Below, in pieces: positions 32,595 through 39,743 of a stretch of DNA of 39,743 bases. A model generated the notes under the pieces. It worked only from the letters and a program-made list of their open reading frames with translations, was not told the DNA's origin and ran no database searches. Position numbers and translations under genes: made by a program. This DNA comes from Deltaproteobacteria bacterium (GTDB taxonomy: Bacteria; Myxococcota_A; UBA9160; UBA4427), in the NCBI GenBank assembly GCA_011051925.1, contig DRKE01000239.1:1-39743 (forward strand). The letters run 5' to 3'. The first letter of the stretch is position 1; each line of letters begins with the position of its first letter.

Positions 32595-34622
32595 ATGCCG
32601 ATTCTCGATGCGACCGGGCTTCGCAAGACCGTCGCTGGTCGAACCCTCTTCGAAGGCGTGACACTCACGATCCGGCGGGGCGAGAAAGTCGGCCTGGTCG
32701 GTTCGAATGGCGCGGGGAAGACCACTCTCGGCCGCGTCCTGGCGGGTGTCCTCGAGCCCGATGGGGGCCGGATCTCGAGGCGTCGCGATTCGACGGTCGG
32801 GTACCTCGCACAGGAGCCGCGCTTCGAAGCCGGACGTAGCGTTCGCGAGACCGTACTCGAGGGGCTCGGAAGATGGAGCGAACTGAAGAGACGCTACGAC
32901 GCGCTGACGGAGACGCTGGCTCGGGTGTCCGACCCGGAAGAACTGGCCCGGGTGTCGCTCGAACAGGCCGGGGTCGGCGAAGCGCTCGAAAGGGAGGGAG
33001 GCTGGGAACGGGAACACGAGGCCGAAGCGACCGTCGGCCATCTCGGGATCGCCGATCCCCTTCGCCCGGTCGAGACGCTCAGCGGGGGCGAAGCGCGTCG
33101 CGTCGCCCTCGCCAGGCTTCTCGTCGCCGCGCCGGACCTCGCGATCCTCGACGAACCGACCAATCATCTCGACATCGAGACGATCGAATGGCTCGAGGCC
33201 TATCTGCGTGATCGCTGGAAGGGAGCGTTGCTCTTGATCAGTCATGATCGGCGTGTTCTCGATGCCGTGACGACCCGGACCCTCGAGATCCATGATGGCT
33301 GCGTCGATGGCTACGACGGGGGATACGCGCTCTATCTCGAGGGCAAGGCCGAACGAGAGGCGCACCAGGAGCGGACCGAGCGCAACCGGCAGAACTTCCT
33401 CCGCCGTGAACTCGAATGGCTGCGTCGGCAGCCGAAGGCGCGGGGCACGAAACAGAAGGCACGGACGGCCCGCGCCGAGGCGGCACTCGAAACGATGGCG
33501 CCTCGCCAGCAAGGACAGGCCGACCTCCGCCTTCGTTCGGAGCGTCTCGGAAAGACCATCCTCGAGTTGTCGGATCTCGTGATCGAGCGGGAGGGTCGTC
33601 GTCTGATCGATGGGCTCGATCTCGCGCTTCGTCCGGGTGAGCGGATCGGAGTCGTCGGCCCGAACGGATCGGGCAAGACGAGCCTGTTGCTGGCGATTCG
33701 GGGCACCCTCGTTCCGACTCGCGGCCGCATCGTCGTCGGTGCCAACACGAAGATCGGGTATCTCGATCAATCTCGTGCCGATCTCGACGATGGGGCCAGC
33801 GTACGCGAGGCCGCCCTCGGCGACGCGCAGGAAGTCGTGCTCGGGGAAGAGCGGCTCTCGGCAGGAAGCTATCTGGAGCGGTTTCTCTTCCGTGGACCAC
33901 GGCAGAGGGACCGGGTCAGCGAACTCTCCGGAGGAGAGCGTGCCCGGGTCTGTCTGGCCCGACTGCTCGCGCAGAAATGCAACCTGCTCCTGCTCGACGA
34001 GCCGACCAATGACCTCGACGTCGCGACCCTGGGCGCGCTCGAATCGATGTTGGTCGACTTCGGGGGCAGCGTCATCCTCGTCAGTCACGACCGCTGGATG
34101 CTCGATCGCGTGGCGACCTCGATCCTGGCCTTCGAAAACGACGGACGTGTCGACTACCATGTCGGGAACTACACCGACTATCGGGCGCGTCGTTCGGCGA
34201 ACCATGGGTTGGCGCCTTCCGGACGAGTCGGGCGGGAACGGGGCGCGGGACCGCGGATTCCGGGTTCGTCCGCGCGCGCCGTTCTCACGGGTGCCGAGTC
34301 GTCCGATCTCGCGGAGCGATCCGGATCGGCGGGGCGAACGGGGCCGAGGAAGCCGACGCAGGCCGAGCGCCTCGAACTCGAGGGCCTGTTCGAGAAGATC
34401 GAAGCGGCCGAGGCGCGTGTGGCGGAACTCCAGGCCAGGCTGGCGGATCCGGAACTCTATCGGGGGACGGGCGAGGACGTCGCGGGTCTTCGGATGGCGC
34501 TCGAGCGAGCGGAATCGGAGGCGTTGCGGTTGACGACGCGCTGGGAAGAACTCGAAGAGTGCAAAGCCGAATGGGAGAAGGCGCGGGTCGGGCGGCCCCC
34601 TAGCGATTCGAAAAGACGATGA
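32595..34622 (+). CDS. ABC-F family ATPase (Uup-like)
   Basis: A soluble protein of 675 residues with two ABC domains and no membrane part. Walker A motifs are GSNGAGKT (36-43) and GPNGSGKT (355-362). The signature motifs are LSGGE at 162-166 and 444-448, each followed by a Walker B ending in DEPTN-x-LD. A charged linker at ~250-310 joins the domains, and a C-terminal coiled coil (~590-675) follows a flexible Gly/Arg-rich stretch. These are features of Uup-type ABC-F proteins, which act on ribosomes or branched DNA; antibiotic resistance is possible in the family but not indicated. The 3' end overlaps the convergent DUF389 gene by 23 bp. Confidence 0.9.
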   Translation: MPILDATGLRKTVAGRTLFEGVTLTIRRGEKVGLVGSNGAGKTTLGRVLAGVLEPDGGRISRRRDSTVGYLAQEPRFEAGRSVRETVLEGLGRWSELKRRYDALTETLARVSDPEELARVSLEQAGVGEALEREGGWEREHEAEATVGHLGIADPLRPVETLSGGEARRVALARLLVAAPDLAILDEPTNHLDIETIEWLEAYLRDRWKGALLLISHDRRVLDAVTTRTLEIHDGCVDGYDGGYALYLEGKAEREAHQERTERNRQNFLRRELEWLRRQPKARGTKQKARTARAEAALETMAPRQQGQADLRLRSERLGKTILELSDLVIEREGRRLIDGLDLALRPGERIGVVGPNGSGKTSLLLAIRGTLVPTRGRIVVGANTKIGYLDQSRADLDDGASVREAALGDAQEVVLGEERLSAGSYLERFLFRGPRQRDRVSELSGGERARVCLARLLAQKCNLLLLDEPTNDLDVATLGALESMLVDFGGSVILVSHDRWMLDRVATSILAFENDGRVDYHVGNYTDYRARRSANHGLAPSGRVGRERGAGPRIPGSSARAVLTGAESSDLAERSGSAGRTGPRKPTQAERLELEGLFEKIEAAEARVAELQARLADPELYRGTGEDVAGLRMALERAESEALRLTTRWEELEECKAEWEKARVGRPPSDSKRR

Positions 34623-35589
34623 TCGACGCGAGGATGGCGAGGAGCGCGACGAATCCGAGGACGCCCCGCCAGGCCGACGTGCGCGCGCGATCGGCGAGCC
34701 ACCAGTTTCGCGGGCGCATGCCCCGCCACAGGAAGGTGAGGATCGCGGCGAGGGTCACGGCCGTCACGTTTCCAAGGGCCAGCAGCAGGGCAGCCGACGC
34801 GCCGCGTGGCTCGCCGGCCGAGAGCAGCATCCCGCTCGCCACGGTGGGCGGCAAAAGCGCCACGGCCACCATCACGCCGGTCAGGTAGGTGGGGGCGCCG
34901 GTCGTGAAGGCGAGGGCCCCGGCGCATCCCGCGGCCAGGGCGAGCACGAGATCCCAGATTCCCACCTGGGTGCGTGAGGCGAGTTCGGGCGTCCGGGGGT
35001 CGACGTCGAGCAGGATGCCGAGGAGCATGGCGAGGACCAGGGTGAGCGCGAAGCCGACGCCTGTCGTGATCGCGGCCCGCCGCACGAGTGGCAGATCCCC
35101 GAGAACGAGACCCAGGGCCATCGCCATGTTGGGTCCGAGCAGGGGTGCCACGACCATCGCCCCGATCACGGCGGCCGTATTGTCGTAGGAAAGGCCGATC
35201 GCCGCGACGATCGCTGCCAGGGTCACGAGGAAGAGATAGTCCCGATGAAGCTTGGCCCCGTCTGCGATGCTCGCATAGACCTCTTCGCGGCTGACGGCGG
35301 CCGCCGAGCGGAGGGCCTCGTCCCGACTCCGGGAGGCCGTGGCGAGAGGGCGGGGCAGCACGGCGTCGAGAGGTTCCACGAGGATCAGGAGGCCGCCACG
35401 GTCGGCGATGCGTTCGTGCAGGGCATCGAGGGCGACGCCCGAGCGTTCCGCGCCGAGCACCGCTCGGACGATCTTTCCATAGCGTCCGCCCTCCTCGGTC
35501 CAGGTCTGACTGGAGAATTCCGCGAGGACGTCCTGGGCCTCTGCGGCCAGATTGCCCGGGACATGCGTTTCGATGACCTTGAGCGCCAT
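34600..35589 (-). CDS. DUF389 / TIGR00341 integral membrane protein
   Basis: A 329-residue inner-membrane protein. An N-terminal soluble domain of ~110 residues (VIETHVPGNLAAEAQDVL, then GRYGKIVRAVLGAERSGVALD) is followed by six or more membrane segments. The family signature is clear in SYDNTAAVIGAMVVAPLLGP, TGVGFALTLVLAMLLGI and TGVMVAVALLPPTVASGML. Function of DUF389 proteins is unknown; transport is commonly assumed. The start is the first ATG. It is divergent from the helicase gene and its 3' end overlaps the ABC-F gene by 23 bp. Confidence 0.88.
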   Translation of the reverse strand: MALKVIETHVPGNLAAEAQDVLAEFSSQTWTEEGGRYGKIVRAVLGAERSGVALDALHERIADRGGLLILVEPLDAVLPRPLATASRSRDEALRSAAAVSREEVYASIADGAKLHRDYLFLVTLAAIVAAIGLSYDNTAAVIGAMVVAPLLGPNMAMALGLVLGDLPLVRRAAITTGVGFALTLVLAMLLGILLDVDPRTPELASRTQVGIWDLVLALAAGCAGALAFTTGAPTYLTGVMVAVALLPPTVASGMLLSAGEPRGASAALLLALGNVTAVTLAAILTFLWRGMRPRNWWLADRARTSAWRGVLGFVALLAILASIIVFSNR

Positions 35590-35874
35590 GCTGCCTGCCT
35601 TTCTTCGGGCACCCGGCTTCCGAACAGGTGCCGCGACCGTGAGGCTAACCGATCGTCTCGTGAGCCTGTTCCGAAGCCCGGTGGGTGGCCGCGGAGGCGG
35701 CCGATCCCCTCGCCATCCGGGCTCGGACGTGGAGTGGCCCTGGATGTGCTAGGGTCTGCCGCCAACGATCCCCCGACGACCCATGCCCTCGAAATCGTCC
35801 CCTGGAAGACCGGATAGCCTGGTGCTCCGATCGCGCGACGGGCCCCTCGTCATCCAGCGGCGAATCTCCATCCC

Positions 35875-37851
35875 ATGACTCCATCGAACGATCCCTTTGC
35901 AGCCCTGCCTGCGCCCATCGCGTCTGCCCTCAGGGCGCGCGGCTTCACCGAATTGACTCCGGTCCAGCGGGCGGTCCTCGAGGCCGAGTCGACCGGGCGG
36001 GATCTTCGGGTCTCCTCCCAGACGGGTTCGGGAAAGACCGTCGCGATCGGAATCGCCCTCGCCGCGCACTTTCTGGAAGGGGCGGGACGACCGGGATCGA
36101 TCGTGGATGCGGGAGCGGCTTCTCCGAAACCGGAACCGAAGACACCGCCCCGCAAGCCTCGAGCCTCGGCCGCGCGCCCCACGGCCCTCGTCGTCGTGCC
36201 GACCCGCGAGCTCGCCGCGCAGGTGCAGGGCGAATTGAAATGGCTCTACGCGAATCTGCGCGATCTCCGGGTCGAAGTCGTGACGGGTGGGACCTCGATC
36301 GAAGGGGAGCGGCGTGCTCTCGCGCGCGGCCCCGGATTGATCGTCGGAACGCCCGGCCGATTGCTCGACCACATACGGAACCATGCGATCGACTGTGGAT
36401 CGATCGAACACGTGATTCTCGACGAAGCGGATCAGATGCTCGACATGGGCTTTCGCGAGGAGCTCGAGGGCATTCTCGAGCAGCTTCCCGAGTCCCGATC
36501 GAGCCATCTCGTCTCGGCCACCTTCCCGCGTGCCGTCGTCAGCCTGGCGGATCGATTCCAGAAGAACGTGCTCGCGATCGAGGGCACACGCCTGGGCGTC
36601 GCCAATGCGGACATCCAGCACATCGCCTACTCCATCCGTCGTCACGAGACCTACGCGGCCCTCGTGAACGTCCTTCTCCTGGCTGGCGATTCGCGTTGCC
36701 TGCTCTTCGTCAATCGTCGTGTCGATGCCACGGTACTCGCAGAAAAGCTCGCGAGTGACGGTTTCGGTGCCGCACCCTTCAGTGGCGAACTGGCCCAGGC
36801 CCAGCGAACGCGAACCCTGGCCGCCTTCCGGAACGGGACCTTCAACATCCTCGTCTCGACGGACGTCGCGGCGCGCGGAATCGACGTTCCCGACATCTCG
36901 ACGGTCGTACATATCGATCCTCCGAGAACGTCCGACGCCTATATCCATCGGAGCGGGCGGACGGGCCGGGCCGGGCGGACGGGCAAGAGCATCCTGCTCG
37001 TGGCGGGGCCCGACATGCGGCGCGTGACGCGTCTGCTCCAGGTCGCCCGGGTCGAGGTCTCGTGGCAGCCCGTTCCCCGGCCCGAGAAGGTCGAGAAGGC
37101 ACTCGAGAAGCAGGCGCGGCGGGCCATGCATGCCCGTCTGGCCGAAGCGGCGCCATCCGAGCGGCAGCTCGCCTATGCCCGGCAGCTGCTCGAAGACCGC
37201 GATCCGGTCGAAGTCGTGGCGACCCTGCTCGAGATGTCGAAGGCGAAGCCGCCACGCGAACCGATGGCCCTGGTCGGCCTCGATCCCTTCGCGAATGACC
37301 GTCCGAGAAAGCGGGGAGCGCGGGGCGCGGGTGCTCGCCAGGCCGGAAGTTCCGGAGAGAAGGGAGGCGGCAGGGATTTCGGGAAGCGCGGGACGAACGG
37401 GCGGTCGGCCGACCCTTCGCCGGGCCGGGTGATTCGGAAGGGACGCACGGGATTCACGCGGTTCACGATCAGCTGGGGGGAGCGAACGGGCGCGACGCCG
37501 AGTCGGCTGCTCTCTCACGTGTGTCGCCGTGGCGGACTCTCGAGCGAGCAGGTCGGTGCGATCGAGATCGCCTCGAAGTCCTCGACGATCGACGTCGCCA
37601 GTGACGTGGCGGACGCCTTCGAGTCTCGCGCGCGTCGCCCGGACCGCCGCGACCCCGGGATCGTCATCCAGCGAGAGGAACGACCGGGACGTGTCGCGGG
37701 CAGGATGGCGAAGTCGGGTCGGGTCCCGACCTCGTCGGAAAGGCCGCCCCCCGGACCTGCTCGCGAGCAGACCAGGTCCACGAACCCGACATTCACCGGC
37801 CGGCCGCATCACCTCAAGCGGAAGAACGCTCGTCGCACGGCTTCGCGTTAG
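35875..37851 (+). CDS. DEAD-box RNA helicase with DbpA-type RNA-binding domain (DeaD-like)
   Basis: Unwinds RNA duplexes using ATP, usually in ribosome assembly, RNA decay or cold adaptation. In order: Q motif (FTELTPVQ near 24-31), motif I SQTGSGKT (48-55), PTREL (109-113), DEAD (183-186), SAT (214-216), STDVAARGIDVPD (~328-340) and HRSGRTGR (358-365). An insertion of ~25 residues rich in Pro and Lys (~76-101) separates motif I from Ia, longer than usual. The C-terminus has a disordered Gly/Arg-rich linker (~475-520), then a DbpA RNA-binding fold (~526-600, GFTRFTISWGERTGATPSRL). The 658-residue length is close to DeaD/CsdA. The tail is basic and could add RNA affinity. Confidence 0.9.
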   Translation: MTPSNDPFAALPAPIASALRARGFTELTPVQRAVLEAESTGRDLRVSSQTGSGKTVAIGIALAAHFLEGAGRPGSIVDAGAASPKPEPKTPPRKPRASAARPTALVVVPTRELAAQVQGELKWLYANLRDLRVEVVTGGTSIEGERRALARGPGLIVGTPGRLLDHIRNHAIDCGSIEHVILDEADQMLDMGFREELEGILEQLPESRSSHLVSATFPRAVVSLADRFQKNVLAIEGTRLGVANADIQHIAYSIRRHETYAALVNVLLLAGDSRCLLFVNRRVDATVLAEKLASDGFGAAPFSGELAQAQRTRTLAAFRNGTFNILVSTDVAARGIDVPDISTVVHIDPPRTSDAYIHRSGRTGRAGRTGKSILLVAGPDMRRVTRLLQVARVEVSWQPVPRPEKVEKALEKQARRAMHARLAEAAPSERQLAYARQLLEDRDPVEVVATLLEMSKAKPPREPMALVGLDPFANDRPRKRGARGAGARQAGSSGEKGGGRDFGKRGTNGRSADPSPGRVIRKGRTGFTRFTISWGERTGATPSRLLSHVCRRGGLSSEQVGAIEIASKSSTIDVASDVADAFESRARRPDRRDPGIVIQREERPGRVAGRMAKSGRVPTSSERPPPGPAREQTRSTNPTFTGRPHHLKRKNARRTASR

Positions 37852-37863
37852 GCGGACTCGGCT

Positions 37864-38319
37864 TCAACAGGGCTCGCAGACGAAGACGGGAATGTTCCGA
37901 TCGGTTCGCCTCTGGTAGTCGTCGTATTCGTGGTAATGCTGGACGCAGACGGGCCAGACTTCGGCCTTCTCCAGATCGTCGACCTCGCGGGCACGAAGCC
38001 TCATCTTCTTGTCGCGATACTGGACCTCGATCTCCGGATTGGCCCGGATGTTGTTCACCCAGACGGGGGATTTCGGCGCGCCGCCCTGGGAGCCCACGAC
38101 GATGACGCCTTCCTTGTAGGGCACGTACATGAGGGGGACCGTTCGCTTCTTGCCGGTCTTCGCCCCTTTCATCGTGACGAGCATGACCGGCCTTCCCTGG
38201 AAGGTTCCCATCAGGCGGCCCCCGGTGAGCTTGTAGACGAAGCTGTTCAAGCCGGAGAAGGGCTTGATGAAGCGGCGGAGCGTCCTGAATTCTTTTTCGG
38301 TCATCGGATTTTCGGCCAT
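37864..38319 (-). CDS. Nitroreductase/DUF385 family, Ddn-like deazaflavin-dependent oxidoreductase
   Basis: A 151-residue split-barrel protein of the family that includes the mycobacterial F420-dependent nitroreductase Ddn. Signs are FVYKLTGGRLMGTFQGRPVML, the phosphate-binding block KGAKTGKKRTVPLMYVPY, the F420-contact region VVGSQGGAPKSPVWVNNIRANPEIEV and the C-terminal TDRNIPVFV. F420 is the likely cofactor; the natural substrate is unknown, perhaps a quinone. The start MAENPM has GAGGAG shortly upstream. It converges on the helicase gene after 12 bp and is divergent from the next membrane protein gene. Confidence 0.87.
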   Translation of the reverse strand: MAENPMTEKEFRTLRRFIKPFSGLNSFVYKLTGGRLMGTFQGRPVMLVTMKGAKTGKKRTVPLMYVPYKEGVIVVGSQGGAPKSPVWVNNIRANPEIEVQYRDKKMRLRAREVDDLEKAEVWPVCVQHYHEYDDYQRRTDRNIPVFVCEPC

Positions 38320-38440
38320 GGCATCTCCTCGCCGATCGATCGGCTTCAGCCGGAGTGTAACAGCCGGCCGTCCCGGGGCGGTGGAGGTCGTCCTCCTCCG
38401 GCATACTGGATCAGCTGATCGATCCAGCCGAGGTCCGAAG

Positions 38441-39088
38441 ATGACTGATCTCCCCGAGAAAGCCACGACATCGGAACCACCCGAGGCGCGCGAAACACGC
38501 TCGGCGGGCCGTCCTGCGCCGCCGCAACGTCGGCGGATCCCCTTCGAGGGGATCGTCCTCTGCCTGGTCCTCGCCCTCTCGCTCTTCGGGATCGGGATCA
38601 CGGACTATTCGCCGATGAAGAGCCGCCACTATTGGGCCGCCATGACCCTGGTCCTCGCGCTTTCCGGAATCGCGATCGGAGGCGCCCGTGCGAAGCGGAT
38701 CGGGCGCCCGGTCGGGGAGTATCTGGTCGACCAGCTGGTTCATTGGGCTGCGACGGGAGCCGCCGTCGGCGGCGTCTTCCTGCTGCTCGAGTCCGGACGT
38801 CTGAACTACGAGAATACGGGACTGGTCCTGTTGCTGCTGCTCGGCCTTTCGACCTTCCTGGATGGGTTTCGGGTCGGTTGGCATTTCAGTCTGATCGGCG
38901 TTCTGATGTTCCTGGCCGCGATCATCGCGGGATTCGTCGAGCAGTATCTCTGGGTACTGCTGGTCGTCTCCGGTGGTATGGCGATCGCCGCAATCCTGTG
39001 GGAAAGGCGGCGAGGCGTGGGTGGCGCTTCCGAGGAAGCCGCGATGCAGTCCGGCGGGCCGGGTGCGGAGGACGCCGGGAGCATTTGA
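38441..39088 (+). CDS. Polytopic membrane protein of unknown function
   Basis: I do not recognise this 215-residue protein. A hydrophilic, Pro/Arg-rich N-terminus (~1-33) precedes five or six membrane segments: GIVLCLVLALSLFGIGI, MTLVLALSGIAIGGA, AATGAAVGGVFLLLES, TGLVLLLLLGLSTFL, SLIGVLMFLAAIIAGFV and LWVLLVVSGGMAIAAIL. The C-terminus is Gly/Glu-rich and soluble. GAGG lies before the ATG. It ends one base before the stop of the convergent permease gene. Confidence 0.65.
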   Translation: MTDLPEKATTSEPPEARETRSAGRPAPPQRRRIPFEGIVLCLVLALSLFGIGITDYSPMKSRHYWAAMTLVLALSGIAIGGARAKRIGRPVGEYLVDQLVHWAATGAAVGGVFLLLESGRLNYENTGLVLLLLLGLSTFLDGFRVGWHFSLIGVLMFLAAIIAGFVEQYLWVLLVVSGGMAIAAILWERRRGVGGASEEAAMQSGGPGAEDAGSI

Positions 39089-39089
39089 G

Positions 39090-39743
39090 CTACCCGCTGG
39101 AGTTCCCGGAGATGCGCGCTTCGATCGCCTCGAGGCCCGAGACGATCTGGCGTTCGATCGAACGCCCCGAAACCAGTCGCAGACCCACCTCGAAAGCGAA
39201 GGCGACGAAGAACATCCCCGCGATCCAATAGATGATTCCGGACATCGACTTCGAAGCGTGGGCGATCGCGAAGCCCGCCGCGCCGAAGGAGCTCGCGGCG
39301 GCGAGGCCGACCCAGACGGGACTGGCCCCCGTGTCCTCGAGACGGAAGAGATGTCCCGTATGCGTGAAGCCCTGCACGAGGAGGACCGAGACGGCGGCCA
39401 GGGTCGCGATCTCCCCCAGATCGAGAAAAACGATCATCGGGGCGATCAGGAAGGCCGAGATGACGAGTCCCTCGGTGTTGTGGAAGACGTGGAACTCGTA
39501 GATCCGGGGCAGGCTTCCCTCCTTCGCGAGGGTGTAGCCGATCTGGGTCACGGAGTAGAGCGTGGCGTTGATCGCCGAAGCGGTCGCGACCATCGCCGTC
39601 GCGGCGATGATCCGGAATCCCCAGTCGCCGAAGGCGGGCCGGGCCGCTTCGGCGAGCGCGAAATCCCGATCCCGGATGATCTCCTGAAGCGGGAGATTCC
39701 CGAAGACGGCGATCGACACGGCGACATAGAGCACCCCGACGAG
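39090..39743 (-). CDS. APC-family amino acid permease, C-terminal part (cut by window end)
   Basis: The C-terminal part of an amino acid/polyamine permease; the frame runs off the window, so the start is missing. The visible ~217 residues hold about six membrane segments. Family traits are the conserved AATAMVATASAINATLYSVT, the re-entrant-type loop TLAKEGSLPRIYEFHVFHNTEG and ISAFLIAPMIVFLDLGEIATLA. In complete members about 12 segments span the inner membrane and import amino acids with protons or by exchange. The tail (SIERQIVSGLEAIEARI) is cytoplasmic. A GTG at 39734 is in frame, but the preceding residues (LVG) continue a membrane helix, so it is not the start. Confidence 0.82.
   Translation of the reverse strand, partial: LVGVLYVAVSIAVFGNLPLQEIIRDRDFALAEAARPAFGDWGFRIIAATAMVATASAINATLYSVTQIGYTLAKEGSLPRIYEFHVFHNTEGLVISAFLIAPMIVFLDLGEIATLAAVSVLLVQGFTHTGHLFRLEDTGASPVWVGLAAASSFGAAGFAIAHASKSMSGIIYWIAGMFFVAFAFEVGLRLVSGRSIERQIVSGLEAIEARISGNSSG

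Noticed and set aside
35749..37812. A 687-codon minus-strand frame
   Set aside because: Antisense to the DEAD-box helicase; Arg-rich translation without domains.
1..39743. tRNA, rRNA, CRISPR arrays, insertion sequences
   Set aside because: I looked for T-loop motifs, regularly spaced repeats and transposase frames and found none convincing by eye.

Overview
This is a dense, GC-rich stretch of bacterial chromosome with about 37 protein genes. Third codon positions are strongly G/C, GATC/CGATCG words are frequent, and several genes start at GTG or TTG. I see no tRNA, rRNA, CRISPR array, insertion sequence or integron signature. The gene families are Gram-negative in style: a lipoprotein M48 protease, a PilZ protein, an HDOD protein and a Bfd ferredoxin. 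They combine with many acyl-CoA enzymes and with enzymes of deazaflavin F420-using families (two LLM proteins and one Ddn-like protein). This fits an uncultured proteobacterial or myxobacterial/Binatota-like heterotroph, but the phylum assignment is inference and weak.

Layout, 1-9.7 kb: a two-module cyclic-nucleotide-binding protein; an M48 lipoprotein protease divergent from a plant-type cofactor-independent phosphoglycerate mutase; a MarR regulator divergent from a class III CoA-transferase, with a promoter candidate and a large hairpin between them; a YkgJ cysteine-cluster protein overlapping the CoA-transferase; a DoxX/YggU pair; and an HDOD signalling protein. 9.7-18 kb: a minus-strand run (sialidase-like protein, SDR, NTF2-like protein), a PilZ protein, a polytopic membrane protein, an LLM oxidoreductase, a membrane-anchored GltB-like FMN protein and an orphan gene.

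18-24.5 kb: a plus-strand acyl-CoA unit containing a tandem-fused CoA-transferase, an SDR, an acyl-CoA synthetase and a well-supported 49-codon small membrane ORF. It converges on a dihydropteroate synthase whose motifs match the Sul1/Sul2 sulfonamide-resistance type rather than classical FolP. A short AT-rich island separates it from a fatty acid desaturase. 25.5-28.8 kb: a 111-residue Rieske ferredoxin with a TTG start, a small secreted protein, a DUF2855 protein, a bfd gene behind a predicted Fur-box promoter, and a 55-residue zinc-ribbon-like protein.

28.8-39.7 kb: a translationally coupled flavoprotein/acyl-CoA dehydrogenase pair divergent from an LLM oxidoreductase and an ABC-F ATPase; a DUF389 membrane protein; a DEAD-box helicase with a DbpA-type RNA-binding tail; a Ddn-like enzyme; a membrane protein; and the C-terminal part of an APC permease cut by the window end.

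The common theme is acyl-CoA and redox catabolism, probably of lipid, steroid-like or terpenoid-like substrates (inference). The observations most worth following up are the Sul-type chromosomal DHPS, the Fur-box bfd promoter, the small ORFs, the fused CoA-transferase and the acyl-CoA dehydrogenase with an apparently relocated catalytic base. I did not find a clearly new multi-gene system.
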